Shown here: positions 9,336 to 18,535 of the stretch, one piece after another
Numbering within the stretch: position 1 is the stretch's first letter
Layout of the letters: every line of letters starts with the position of its first letter
Source of the DNA: Vulcanimicrobiota bacterium
GTDB taxonomy: Bacteria > Vulcanimicrobiota > Vulcanimicrobiia > Vulcanimicrobiales > Vulcanimicrobiaceae
Reading direction: 5' to 3'
Assembly: GCA_030041225.1 (NCBI GenBank)
Contig: JASHOG010000018.1
Coordinates: 41,904 to 105,903, forward strand
DNA length: 64,000 nucleotides
Program-made: the position numbers and the translations under genes
Notes under the pieces: model-generated
Told to the model about the DNA's origin: nothing
Databases searched by the model: none
Seen by the model: only the letters and a program-made list of their open reading frames with translations

Positions 9336-10070
9336 CTAGAGAATTCGGATCGAGCGCTCGTAGGTAATGTGCACCGGCACGGGCGCGAGGCTGCCGCCGG
9401 TGAGGACACCGTCGATCGTGAGGCGCGCGTCGAGCGCCAGCAGCAACGCTTCGTTTGCGTCGTAGTAGGCGGTTCCGTCGAGGTGGATGCGCCCGTCGAT
9501 CCTCGCGGTGTGCACCGGTAGCGGTCCATGCACTTTCCCGTCCGCTTGGAACTCAACGCCTACAACTTTTCTCCCGTCGATGATCCCCGGGGTACCCGGA
9601 CGCAATGACCCCTCGAGGTCGCCGCCCCCAACAGGTGAGGCGGCAGCAAACGGCACGGGGTTGTGAAGCGCGCGGAGGTCGTGAATTGTTGCGGCGTCGA
9701 GCCGAATGCTAAACGGTTGATTAAGGATCGTCAGAAAATCGGGGTCGTCATCGAGGCGGTCCTCGAGGCTTCCATCGGGAAGCAGCGCCTGCGCGAACCG
9801 CGCCTGCTCCGCCGTCTTGCCCGTCGCGTCCGTTCGCGTGCAATCCACCTGCGCCACGAACTCGGTCGCCGCTCCCGAGGGCTTGACCGAGAGCGTTTCC
9901 AGTCCGGAGTACGAGATGCGCGTGACCGCCGCGGCCACGCCGACGCGATAGACGTCCTCCCCGGCGATGCGAAAGCGCATCGGGGGAGTCTCTGCAGATA
10001 GGGCCAGAAGGCTCAGAGCGCCCACCGCGGCCGTCGCTTGAAGGATTATACCTCGCACCGGTATCATCAT
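9336..10070 (-). CDS. Hypothetical exported protein
   Basis: N-terminal signal peptide MMIPVRGIILQATAAVGALSLLALSAE; no recognised family. Confidence 0.6.
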   Translation of the reverse strand: MMIPVRGIILQATAAVGALSLLALSAETPPMRFRIAGEDVYRVGVAAAVTRISYSGLETLSVKPSGAATEFVAQVDCTRTDATGKTAEQARFAQALLPDGSLEDRLDDDPDFLTILNQPFSIRLDAATIHDLRALHNPVPFAAASPVGGGDLEGSLRPGTPGIIDGRKVVGVEFQADGKVHGPLPVHTARIDGRIHLDGTAYYDANEALLLALDARLTIDGVLTGGSLAPVPVHITYERSIRIL

Positions 10071-10077
10071 ACACGAA

Positions 10078-11307
10078 ATGGTGCAGTCGGCGCGCTACCG
10101 TAGCGTCTTACTCTGCGTAGTTGCATGTTGCTCCATCGCGGCGACGACGGTATCGGGCCGTGTTGCAACCCTCTGGGCGATCTATTCGAACGCGACGAAC
10201 GACGCATATAGCCGCCACGCCGTGATCGAGCCCGACGGGACGACGTTCATCTCCAGCGGCGATATCGACATGGAATGGCTGCGGGACTCGAGCGCGGTTT
10301 TGCTCGCCTACCTCCAGGAGGCGCGCACCAAACCCGCCGTCCGCGCGATGATTCGGGGGGCGATCGCGCGCCAGGAACGCTATATCCTCATTGACCCGTA
10401 CGCGAACGCCTTCACCGATGACTATAGAGTGGCCGAACGCAAGTTTGAGGTGGACTCCCTGCTCTATCCGATCCGTCTTGCGTTTCATTACTGGCGCACG
10501 GTCGGCGATGCATCGATTTTCACGCCGGAGGCACAGCGCGCGTACACCCTAATCCTGCGCACGCTCCGGACGGAGCAGCGCCACGCGACGCGCTCGCACT
10601 ACCGCAGCAACTCGCTCCTCGGCGGCGATGACGGGATGCCCTTCGGGTACACCGGTATGATCTGGACGGGCTTTCGCCCCTCCGACGACCCCGCACAGTA
10701 CCCCTATAACATCCCGCAGAACATGTTCGCGGTCGTCGAGCTTCAGCAACTGAGCGAGATCGAGCGCCAGGTCTACCATGATCAGCGCGATGCCGAAGAA
10801 GCCTGGGGGCTCAGCGTTCAGGTCGAGAACGCCATCGAGCGGTACGGTATCGTCTTCATCCCGAACTTCGGCCGCGTCTACGCCTATGAGGTGGATGGCC
10901 TCGGCCACGCGAACCTGATGGACGACGCGAACATCCCTTCGTTGCTCTCTGCGCCGTACTTCGGGTATCTGAGCGTTCGCGATTCCATCTATCAAGCGAC
11001 GCGGCGCTTCGTGCTCTCACCTGCCGATCCATATTTTTATCAAGGACGCTACGCCCAGGGAATCGGCAGCGCTCACACGCCGCGCGGCTACGTTTGGCCA
11101 CTCGCGCTGATCGTGCAGGCGCTTACGTCGATCGATCCCGCTGAGAAGCAGCGCGTGCTCGGTTACCTTGCCGCGTCAGACACGGGGAATCACGTGCTCC
11201 ACGAGTCCTTCGACGTCAACGATCCACGCCATTACACGCGCGCGGACTTCGCCTGGCCGAACGCGCTCTTTACCGAGCTGGACGTACCCGCTCCCGGCGG
11301 TTCTTGA
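10078..11307 (+). CDS. Glycoside hydrolase family 125-like (exo-alpha-1,6-mannosidase family), exported
   Basis: MEWLRDSSAVLLAYL, LMDDANIPSLLSAPYFGYL, GYVWPLALIVQALTSID, VLHESFDVND, DFAWPNALFTEL match GH125 signatures; signal peptide. Confidence 0.85.
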   Translation: MVQSARYRSVLLCVVACCSIAATTVSGRVATLWAIYSNATNDAYSRHAVIEPDGTTFISSGDIDMEWLRDSSAVLLAYLQEARTKPAVRAMIRGAIARQERYILIDPYANAFTDDYRVAERKFEVDSLLYPIRLAFHYWRTVGDASIFTPEAQRAYTLILRTLRTEQRHATRSHYRSNSLLGGDDGMPFGYTGMIWTGFRPSDDPAQYPYNIPQNMFAVVELQQLSEIERQVYHDQRDAEEAWGLSVQVENAIERYGIVFIPNFGRVYAYEVDGLGHANLMDDANIPSLLSAPYFGYLSVRDSIYQATRRFVLSPADPYFYQGRYAQGIGSAHTPRGYVWPLALIVQALTSIDPAEKQRVLGYLAASDTGNHVLHESFDVNDPRHYTRADFAWPNALFTELDVPAPGGS

Positions 11308-11605
11308 CGTAGAAGCGAACGTCTGCGGTCGATCCGCAGACGACCACAGCGTCGGGGTCGGCGAAAGTGCGCCCGTCAATGTTGAGCGTGTAATCACCTT
11401 CGCACAAACCGCTCAACGTACGATGCATGCTGCGCGAGAACTTGTCCGCAGGCGCGAGTTCACCGATCGCCTCGCGTACGGCAAGCGCGAGCAACTCACG
11501 AACGCGCAGCGGTGTCGCAAAGCTGAAGACCGTCGCGCCGCCATGGGCGACGGCTTCGAGATCGAGCGGAATTCTAACGCGGATCACGCCTCCGTCCTTT
11601 TGCAT
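11270..11605 (-). CDS. Small hypothetical protein (111 aa), convergent with GH125 gene
   Basis: Coding-like frame from MQKDGGVIRVRIP; fills an otherwise empty interval; overlaps GH125 3' end by 38 nt. Confidence 0.4.
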   Translation of the reverse strand: MQKDGGVIRVRIPLDLEAVAHGGATVFSFATPLRVRELLALAVREAIGELAPADKFSRSMHRTLSGLCEGDYTLNIDGRTFADPDAVVVCGSTADVRFYVKNRRERVRPAR

Positions 11606-11650
11606 CTCCCTAGGAGCTGCCTGCCGTCGTAGCGTACAGATACCGAGTAG

Positions 11651-12427
11651 ATGCGCTACACGCCGCGCCGCCGTCGAGGCGACGAGGAACACGAAGGCGG
11701 AGGACTCCCGGTCATTCCGTTGGTGGTGATCGTCGTTTTCGCGGGCTTGCTGCTCGGCGGTGTGCTCGCGCATTTCTTTGGCAGTCGTAGTCCGGTGCCT
11801 CAAGAGGCGATGAGTCCACCGATCGTGACACCGGTTCCAAGCCCGACGCCGTCGCGCTTCCCTCCACTCTCGCAACGCAGGCGCGTGCGCATGCTCGCGA
11901 GCTCTCCGAAGCCGAGTCCCCGTCCCTCCGCCTCAGCGACACCGATGCCGAGTCCGTCACCGGTCGCGACGATAGCGCCGACCGTGAACGCTACGATAGC
12001 CGCAACGCAAGCTGCGGCAACTGCGACTCCGCAAAACAATCTCACGCCGCACGCTGCTCCCGCGACAACGTTGCCGGCCGTGATCACTGCGAGTCCCGCT
12101 CCTGCCGCGTCGGCGACACCGCGTCCGCGGGAGGGCACCGGCATGGAAACCAGCGATCCTGCAGAGGTCGTGCGCGCGTATCTCTATGCGCTCGCGCGCG
12201 ACAATACATTGCAGGCGCGCGCGTATCTCGCTTCCGGTTCACCCGAGGAGCCGTTTATGCGTGACGATGCGCGCGTCGGTGCGGTCGAATCCAGCTCGAA
12301 CGGCGACGGCACGTACCTTGTCATCGCCGACGTGCACGCAAAGAGCGGAAACTACCGCGTCACGTGCACCGTCGCGGCCTTACCGCAAGGCATGGTGATC
12401 ACGGATCACTTCTACCTAAAGCCGTAG
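11651..12427 (+). CDS. Hypothetical single-pass membrane protein with Pro/Ser/Thr/Ala-rich linker
   Basis: TM segment VIPLVVIVVFAGLLLGGVLAHFF, long low-complexity linker, conserved-looking C-terminal domain. Confidence 0.6.
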   Translation: MRYTPRRRRGDEEHEGGGLPVIPLVVIVVFAGLLLGGVLAHFFGSRSPVPQEAMSPPIVTPVPSPTPSRFPPLSQRRRVRMLASSPKPSPRPSASATPMPSPSPVATIAPTVNATIAATQAAATATPQNNLTPHAAPATTLPAVITASPAPAASATPRPREGTGMETSDPAEVVRAYLYALARDNTLQARAYLASGSPEEPFMRDDARVGAVESSSNGDGTYLVIADVHAKSGNYRVTCTVAALPQGMVITDHFYLKP

Positions 12428-12430
12428 GGG

Positions 12431-12823
12431 CTATTCCTCATCCGGCCACGCAGCGAGGCTGCCGATTGCCGCGGTCTTGAGGACGCGCAAACCGAGCATG
12501 GCGCATTTCATGCGCGTCGGGCTGATGCCGATGCCGACATTCTCGAGCACGACGTCTTTCGAGAGCCTCGCGACTGCTTCAAGCGGCATACCGATGGCCG
12601 ACTCCGTGAGCATCGATGCCGATGCTTGACTGATCGCGCAGCCTTTGCCGGAGAAGCGAACGTCGCGCACGATCCCGTCGCCGTCGACTCGTAGCTCCAT
12701 GCGAATGACGTCGCCGCAGAGTGGGTTGAGCTCTTCCGCGCTGACCGTCGGGTTTTCCAAGTGCCCGAAGTTGCGAGGATTGCGGTAGTGATCGAGGATG
12801 TAGTCTCGGTAGAAGTCTTCCAC
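12431..12823 (-). CDS. sufU: Fe-S cluster assembly scaffold SufU
   Basis: DYILDHYRNPRNFGHLE, NPLCGDVIRMEL, FSGKGCAISQASASMLTE; GTG start at 12823. Confidence 0.9.
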   Translation of the reverse strand: MEDFYRDYILDHYRNPRNFGHLENPTVSAEELNPLCGDVIRMELRVDGDGIVRDVRFSGKGCAISQASASMLTESAIGMPLEAVARLSKDVVLENVGIGISPTRMKCAMLGLRVLKTAAIGSLAAWPDEE

Positions 12824-12843
12824 GCGATCTCTATACCTACGAG

Positions 12844-14088
12844 CTAGAGTTTGAAGATGCGCGCGGCCTTCTCGAGCGCGAGCGCGAGAGCGTCGACGTC
12901 CTCTTCGGTGTTGTAGAGGTAGAAGGAGGCGCGGGCAGTCGAATGCCAGCCCATCTTCTCCATGAGGGGCATCGTGCAATGATGACCCGCGCGAACGCAG
13001 ACGCCTTCCGTATCCAGAATTGAGGCGACGTCATGCGCATGAACGTCACCGAGATTGAAGGAGAGAACACCGCCGGTATGATTGGGGTTTTTTGGCCCAT
13101 AGACGACCAGGCCGTGAGCCGCGAGCGTCATGAGGCGCTCGAGTGCGTAGCGCGTGATCCGCTTCTCGTGCTCGCGAATCCAGCCGAGCCCGACATCCGC
13201 GAGGTAGTCGATGGCAGAACCGAAGGCAATCGCGTCGGCGATGTTGCTCGTTCCGGCTTCGAACTTCCACGGCGGCTCATTGAACGTCGTACGATCGTAC
13301 GCGACGGTGCGGATCATGTCGCCGCCGGAAAGAAACGGAGGCATAGACTCGAGGAGCGAGCGTCTGCCGTAGAGCGCGCCGATGCCGGTGGGTCCGAGCA
13401 TCTTGTGCGCGCTGAAAGCGTAGAAGTCACAGTCGAGAGCAGCGACGTCGACCGGAAGGTGTGGCGCCGCCTGTGCGCCATCGACGACGACCAGCGCTCC
13501 CGCAGCGCGAGCGCGCGGAATGATCGTGTCGAGCGGCTGGATTGTGCCGAGCGTGTTGCCGACGTGCGCAATCGAGAGGATCTTACAGCCTTCAAGGAGG
13601 CGATCGATGCCGTCGAGGACGAGCATGCCGCGTTCGTCGATAGGGATGAAACGCACCGTCGCGCCCGTACGCTGTGCGAGCAGCTGCCACGGAACCAGAT
13701 TTGAGTGATGCTCGAGCTCCGTGAGAAGAATCGTGTCGCCGGCGTGGACGTTTGCGTGTCCCCACGCGTAGGCGACGAGATTGATGGACTCGGTCGTGTT
13801 GCGTGTCCAGACAAGTTCGCCGGGCGCACAGTTGATGAAGCGTGCGACGCGAGCACGGGCGGCCTCGAAGGCTTCGGTCGCGTGCGCCGCGATCTCATAG
13901 ACGCCGCGATGGATGTTCGCGTTGTATTCGCGGTAGTACGTGTCGAGTGCGTCGATGACGCTCTGAGGTTTCTGCGACGTCGCGGCCGAGTCAAGGTAGA
14001 CGAGGCGTTTGCCGCGTGAGGTCGGTCTCGCGAAGATCGGGAAGTCGGCGCGTATCTCCTGCGCGGAGCGCTCGCGAAGATGGATCAC
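12844..14088 (-). CDS. sufS: Cysteine desulfurase SufS
   Basis: YLDSAATSQKP, GARVVVDGAQ-type VVVDGAQAAPHL, FSAHKMLGPTGIGALYGR, RAGHHCTMPLMEKMG. Confidence 0.94.
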   Translation of the reverse strand: MIHLRERSAQEIRADFPIFARPTSRGKRLVYLDSAATSQKPQSVIDALDTYYREYNANIHRGVYEIAAHATEAFEAARARVARFINCAPGELVWTRNTTESINLVAYAWGHANVHAGDTILLTELEHHSNLVPWQLLAQRTGATVRFIPIDERGMLVLDGIDRLLEGCKILSIAHVGNTLGTIQPLDTIIPRARAAGALVVVDGAQAAPHLPVDVAALDCDFYAFSAHKMLGPTGIGALYGRRSLLESMPPFLSGGDMIRTVAYDRTTFNEPPWKFEAGTSNIADAIAFGSAIDYLADVGLGWIREHEKRITRYALERLMTLAAHGLVVYGPKNPNHTGGVLSFNLGDVHAHDVASILDTEGVCVRAGHHCTMPLMEKMGWHSTARASFYLYNTEEDVDALALALEKAARIFKL

Positions 14089-15227
14089 TGCGCTCTCGCC
14101 GCGAGCCTTTCGCGGATCTCCTCGCGCAACTGCGCCGGATAACGCTCGACCGCAGGTTCGAAGAAGCCCAGGGTTACCATGCGCTCTGCTTGCTCCCGGT
14201 CGATGCCTCGCGTCGTCATGTAGAAGAGCATCTCGCCGTCGAGCGCGCCGACGGTCGCACCGTGGTACGCCTTCACGTCGTTTGCACCGATCTCGAGTGC
14301 GGGGACCGAGTCGATATGTGCGCTCGGCGAGAGCAGCAGCGCATCATCGCGTAGGGACGCGTCGCTCTTCTGCGCATGTTCCGCGATGCGAATGTTGCCG
14401 ACGTACCGCCCTTGCCCACGTTCGTTTGCCGCCGACCGCACGATCGTCTGAGAACGCGCACCGCCGACACGATGATCGACGGTCGAACGAAGATCGACGT
14501 GTTGCCGGTCACTCGGGAAAAAGAGGCTGACGATCTGCGCGTCCGCACCCTGCGCGAGCAGGCGCACGTCGATCTCTCCGACGACGAGCTCCGCGCCGAG
14601 ATCGGCCGTCAGAATCTCGATGCTCGCATCTTTTCCCGGCAGCGCGGCGCGCGTGCTGAAGAAGCGAGAGTCATCGTCGAGGACCTGCAGCGTCGCCAAA
14701 CGCGCCTCGCTGCCTTCACCGGTGACGATCTCGGTGATCCCGCAGACGAAGGCATGCGCTCCGCCGTCGATGCGCTCGATGATCATCGCGCGCGCGCCGC
14801 GCTCCACGTGAATGCTCGTGTATGGGAAGAGCGTGCTTTCTCTCGCGCGATACGTAACGACGATCGGCTCCTCGACGTCGATGCCGCTCGGGACGCTGAC
14901 AAACGCGTACCGGTTGGCAAAGGCCAGTGCGAGCGCGCCGTACTTCGTTTGAGATGCCGCGCTCATGCCGAGGCTCGGGGGCGCCGCTCCGACTCGTACA
15001 CGCGCGTCGCTGCAAGCGATCTCGACGCTCCCCCCTGCAGGGTCGAGCTCGAGATCGTCGACGCCAACGGCATCCAGATCGACGCGCCAGTAACGGCTCG
15101 GCCGTTCTCGTCCGGACCGCAGTTCGAAAAATCGTTGGAGCGCTGCGGTGCGCGTTTCGAGAGAGAACTGTGCGTCGGCAAAGGGCGCCAGGCGCGTGAA
15201 GGGCGCCGCGGGCGCTCGGCTAAGCAA
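14085..15227 (-). CDS. sufD: SufB/SufD family Fe-S assembly protein (SufD-like)
   Basis: NDVKAYHGATVGALDGEMLFYMTTRGIDREQAERMVTLGFFEP C-terminal SufBD motif; probable TTG start at 15227 overlapping sufC stop. Confidence 0.88.
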   Translation of the reverse strand: MLSRAPAAPFTRLAPFADAQFSLETRTAALQRFFELRSGRERPSRYWRVDLDAVGVDDLELDPAGGSVEIACSDARVRVGAAPPSLGMSAASQTKYGALALAFANRYAFVSVPSGIDVEEPIVVTYRARESTLFPYTSIHVERGARAMIIERIDGGAHAFVCGITEIVTGEGSEARLATLQVLDDDSRFFSTRAALPGKDASIEILTADLGAELVVGEIDVRLLAQGADAQIVSLFFPSDRQHVDLRSTVDHRVGGARSQTIVRSAANERGQGRYVGNIRIAEHAQKSDASLRDDALLLSPSAHIDSVPALEIGANDVKAYHGATVGALDGEMLFYMTTRGIDREQAERMVTLGFFEPAVERYPAQLREEIRERLAARAQ

Positions 15228-15996
15228 CGGCTCCGCTCTCCGCGCGCACGACCTCGTACCCTTCGCGCTCGATGCGGTTGGCGAGCTCCACGTTCCCGGT
15301 CTTGACGATGCGGCCATCGAGCATCACGTGCACGACATCGGGCTTGATGTAACGGAGGATGCGCGGATAGTGTGTGATGACAAGCAATCCCGTCGCGCGT
15401 CCCTCGTCGCTCGACCGCAGAGCGGCAATCGTCTCACCGATGTGGCGAAGCGCGTCGATGTCGAGGCCCGAATCCGTTTCGTCGAGAATCGCGTAGCGCG
15501 GCGCGAGCACCGCCATTTGCAGCATCTCCAGACGCTTCTTCTCGCCGCCGGAGAAGCCGTCATTGAGGTAGCGCCCGAGGAACGAGGCATCCATGCCGAG
15601 TGCCTCCATTCTCTCGACGAGGAGAGCGCGAAACTTCGCCGGCGTGACATCGCCGCCGGGCTTCACGGCTTGACGCGCGGCGAAGAGAAAGTTCGCAACC
15701 TTGACGCCCGGAATCGCCGCCGGATATTGAAAGGAGAGGAAGAGCCCTGCCTTCGCCCGTTTATCGGGGCTGAGCGTAAGCAAGCTCTGGCCGTCGAGCG
15801 TTGCGCTGCCTGCGGTAACCGCGTAGTGAGGATGCCCGACAAGCGCGAGCGCGAGCGTCGTCTTGCCGCTGCCGTTGGGCCCCATGAGGGCGTGGACGCG
15901 CCCCGGCTCGACCGTCAAATCGATCGACTTGAGGATCTCCTTTCTATCGACCTGACAGCGTAAGCCGGAGATCGAGAGGCCCACTTCAGCGCTCAT
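15220..15996 (-). CDS. sufC: Fe-S assembly ATPase SufC
   Basis: MGPNGSGKTTLALALVGHPHYAVTAG Walker A, GFSGGEKKRLEMLQMAVLAPRYAILDETDSGLDIDAL. Confidence 0.94.
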   Translation of the reverse strand: MSAEVGLSISGLRCQVDRKEILKSIDLTVEPGRVHALMGPNGSGKTTLALALVGHPHYAVTAGSATLDGQSLLTLSPDKRAKAGLFLSFQYPAAIPGVKVANFLFAARQAVKPGGDVTPAKFRALLVERMEALGMDASFLGRYLNDGFSGGEKKRLEMLQMAVLAPRYAILDETDSGLDIDALRHIGETIAALRSSDEGRATGLLVITHYPRILRYIKPDVVHVMLDGRIVKTGNVELANRIEREGYEVVRAESGAVA

Positions 15997-16024
15997 CTCG
16001 GGTATCGTACGAGGGGGCACTCAG

Positions 16025-16043
16025 AAAGTCAAGGATAAACTTT
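16025..16043. promoter_or_regulatory. Candidate regulator operator (AAAGT-N9-ACTTT inverted repeat) between sufC and sufR-like gene
   Basis: Perfect 5-bp arms in the 83-nt divergent intergenic region. Confidence 0.35.
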
Positions 16044-16079
16044 ACTATCTCGCGCCGGAGTGCTAGGATACGGCCAGAT

Positions 16080-16724
16080 ATGCAGGCGGACCGCTTCTTC
16101 AAGACCACGCGGGGGCGCATCGTGGCGGAGCTACGGCGCCGCGGCACGGCCTCGGCGTCGGACCTCGCGCGCGCGTTCGGGCTCTCCCCGAACGCCGTTC
16201 GGCAGCAGCTCGTGCTGCTGGAACGCGACAGCCTCGTGGTGGAGCGGCCCGTTCGGCGGGGGCCGACGAAGCCGACGCTCGAGTTCTCACTGACGAAAGA
16301 GGCGGATGCACTCTTTCCGCAGCGCTACGATCGCCTTCTCGCCTCCGTCCTGCGCGAAGTCCGCGCACGCTTCGGCGAATCGGCGGTCGGCGAGATCTTC
16401 GACGGTATTTCAAAACGCGCCGTTTCCCGAGCAAAGCGTGCCGTGACGGCGAAGGGCGCGGAGGAGCGCGTCGCGCAACTCACGGAGCTGCTGCGGCACG
16501 ACGGCGTCATTGCGGAGTACAGTCTCATCGATGGCGGTTTCGCCGTTCACGAGCACAACTGTCCGTACTCGGAGGTGGCGAAGGAGCATCCCCAGATGTG
16601 CCAAGTCGTGCACCACATGATCGACGAGACGATCGGCGGCGAGCTCGAGCAGACGGAGTCACTCGCAACCGGCGGCAAGGAGTGCCGGTTCGAGATCACT
16701 GGAGCGGCGGCGAAGTCGGCATGA
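16080..16724 (+). CDS. sufR: SufR-like winged-helix Fe-S regulator
   Basis: HTH GTASASDLARAFGLSPNAVRQQLVLLERDSLVVE; C-terminal Cys pattern HNCPYSEVAKEHPQMCQVVHHMID...GGKECRFEI; divergent from the suf genes. Confidence 0.8.
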   Translation: MQADRFFKTTRGRIVAELRRRGTASASDLARAFGLSPNAVRQQLVLLERDSLVVERPVRRGPTKPTLEFSLTKEADALFPQRYDRLLASVLREVRARFGESAVGEIFDGISKRAVSRAKRAVTAKGAEERVAQLTELLRHDGVIAEYSLIDGGFAVHEHNCPYSEVAKEHPQMCQVVHHMIDETIGGELEQTESLATGGKECRFEITGAAAKSA

Positions 16725-16733
16725 GGAGCTAGC

Positions 16734-17222
16734 GTGGATTTTGCGAAGTTTCAGCAGTTAGTCGAAGAACGTCCGGGATTCCGCACGATGGAGAATCCAA
16801 CGGCGAGTGGCGAGTACTTCAGCGACTCCTGCGGCGACATGTACAACGTCTTCTTGAGGATCGGGCCCGGCGCGATCATCGAAGATATTACATACTTCAC
16901 GACCGGTTGCGGCTTCGGAACCGCGACCTGCAGCCTCGTCACCGAGATGGCGCGCGGTAAGAGGCTCGAAGAGGCCGAGGCGATCACCGAGCAGGAAGTC
17001 ATGGACGCGCTCGGCGGCTATCCGGAGAAGAAACGTGACTATCCGGGCCGCACCCTCGAAGCGTTGCGTCTGGCGATCGAAGACTACCGCACCAAGGTAG
17101 CAAAGGGTGAGGTTCCCGACTACGCGTCGATGCCCGCTCCGCCACGCCCGCAACCCGCACCCGCGGCACAAGCCGCGCCCGCCGCCGACGGCGACGGAAA
17201 ACTACTCATCAAGCTTCGCTAA
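16734..17222 (+). CDS. Second IscU/NifU-type Fe-S scaffold protein
   Basis: NPTASGEYFSDSCGDMYNVFLRI, FTTGCGFGTATCSLVTEMARGK; GTG start. Confidence 0.75.
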   Translation: MDFAKFQQLVEERPGFRTMENPTASGEYFSDSCGDMYNVFLRIGPGAIIEDITYFTTGCGFGTATCSLVTEMARGKRLEEAEAITEQEVMDALGGYPEKKRDYPGRTLEALRLAIEDYRTKVAKGEVPDYASMPAPPRPQPAPAAQAAPAADGDGKLLIKLR

Positions 17223-17818
17223 ATCGGAACGCTCAACGCGAACGTGCTGCGAACGTCGTAGCGCGTTCTTCCTTCGTGCGGGAGCGATTCGAACAACATG
17301 ATGGCGGCGACGGACACGCGCAGCGGGGTCACGTCGAGCGCGGGAAGAGCGGTTCGCGTGCGCTCCGGTACGCGAGCAAGAGTGACGTGTGGGATGGCGT
17401 CATTCTCGCTCGTGAATCCAAGACGTTCACACGCCGCCTGAACATCACGTGCGAGCGCGCGATACGCGGCCTCGATGCCCCTTGAGCCGAGGAAGATAAT
17501 GCGCGGTTTGCGCTCGTGCGGGAAGGCGCCGATACGGTCAAGCGTGATCGTGAAGGCACGATGGCGCGCTGCCGCCGCTCGCAGCGCCGCATCGATGCTC
17601 GCGACTCTCTCCTCGGCAACGTTGCCGAAGAAGAAGAGGGTCAGGTGGTAGTTCTGCGGCACGACGAGCTTCGCACGGACGCCGCTTCGCTCTAGCCGTA
17701 ACGCAATCGCTTCGCACTGTGCCTGTACTGCATCGTCGATCGCGATGCCTACGAAAAGACGACGCTGCCGGGCATTGCTGGGTAGAGGAAGTCCCTCGAC
17801 TCCGCTCACTTCACTCAC
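17219..17818 (-). CDS. thpR: RNA 2',3'-cyclic phosphodiesterase (2'-5' RNA ligase family)
   Basis: Two HxTL motifs: NYHLTLFFFGNV and IPHVTLARVPE. Confidence 0.88.
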   Translation of the reverse strand: MSEVSGVEGLPLPSNARQRRLFVGIAIDDAVQAQCEAIALRLERSGVRAKLVVPQNYHLTLFFFGNVAEERVASIDAALRAAAARHRAFTITLDRIGAFPHERKPRIIFLGSRGIEAAYRALARDVQAACERLGFTSENDAIPHVTLARVPERTRTALPALDVTPLRVSVAAIMLFESLPHEGRTRYDVRSTFALSVPI

Positions 17819-17873
17819 GGAGTTTACCCTGAGCGCGCGAAGCGCAGTCGAAGGGCTCGGGATGACACGATAG
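17790..17873. repeat. REP-like repeat unit(s), GTCAT..GAGCG..AGCG..GAGTCGAGGG family
   Basis: Similar to segments at 43048-43080 and 62782-62825. Confidence 0.55.
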
Positions 17874-17884
17874 GAACGTGCTAG

Positions 17885-18535
17885 CTAGAGCTGGACGTGA
17901 TGCTGTAGATATGGGTTAACGCGGCGCTCCGTGCCGATCGTCGTGAACGGGCCGTGGCCGGGCACGACCTGTGTCGCATCGTGGAACGGCAGAAGTTTCG
18001 TGCGGATCGACGCGACGATATCTTCCATCGACGTGCCGCCGAGGTCCCAGCGCCCGATCGATCCCGCAAAGAGCGTATCGCCGGTAAAGAGGCTCGCTCC
18101 GTCGCTGCCGCGCAGGGCGAAGCAGACGCTTCCCGGAGTATGACCGGGCGTGTGCAGAACGTCGAGCGTAAGAGAGCCGGCTTGCAACGGCTCGTCTTCC
18201 GAAAGGCCTCCATCGAGCGAGATGACACGCGGAGCGTGTTCGAGACCGATCCATGTTGCCTGCAACGGGAGCGTCCGGTACAGGGGAAGGTCGGCCTCGT
18301 GAAGCAGCGCGCGAGCACCCGTTGCCGCTCTCAGCCTCCCGACGTCGCCGATGTGATCGATGTGCGCGTGCGTATGAACCAGGAGCGTTGCTCGTAGGTC
18401 GAGCTGTGTGAGGCGAGCGAGCACGCTGTCGACGCCGTCGCCGCCATCGATGACGATCGCGTCGCGCGTTTCCTCGTCGCCGAGTATTGTACAATTGCAG
18501 GAGAGCCGTCCAACGGCCAAGGTATCGACGATCAC
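17885..18535 (-). CDS. Metallo-beta-lactamase fold hydrolase (GloB-like)
   Basis: VHTHAHIDHIGDVGRL (HxHxDH), VLHTPGHTPGSVCF, LFTGDTLFAGSIGRWDL. Confidence 0.92.
   Translation of the reverse strand: MIVDTLAVGRLSCNCTILGDEETRDAIVIDGGDGVDSVLARLTQLDLRATLLVHTHAHIDHIGDVGRLRAATGARALLHEADLPLYRTLPLQATWIGLEHAPRVISLDGGLSEDEPLQAGSLTLDVLHTPGHTPGSVCFALRGSDGASLFTGDTLFAGSIGRWDLGGTSMEDIVASIRTKLLPFHDATQVVPGHGPFTTIGTERRVNPYLQHHVQL

Noticed and set aside
11908-12060. Repeat/CRISPR-like low-complexity tract
   Set aside because: It is the Pro/Ser/Ala/Thr-rich linker of a membrane protein, with no regular repeat-spacer structure
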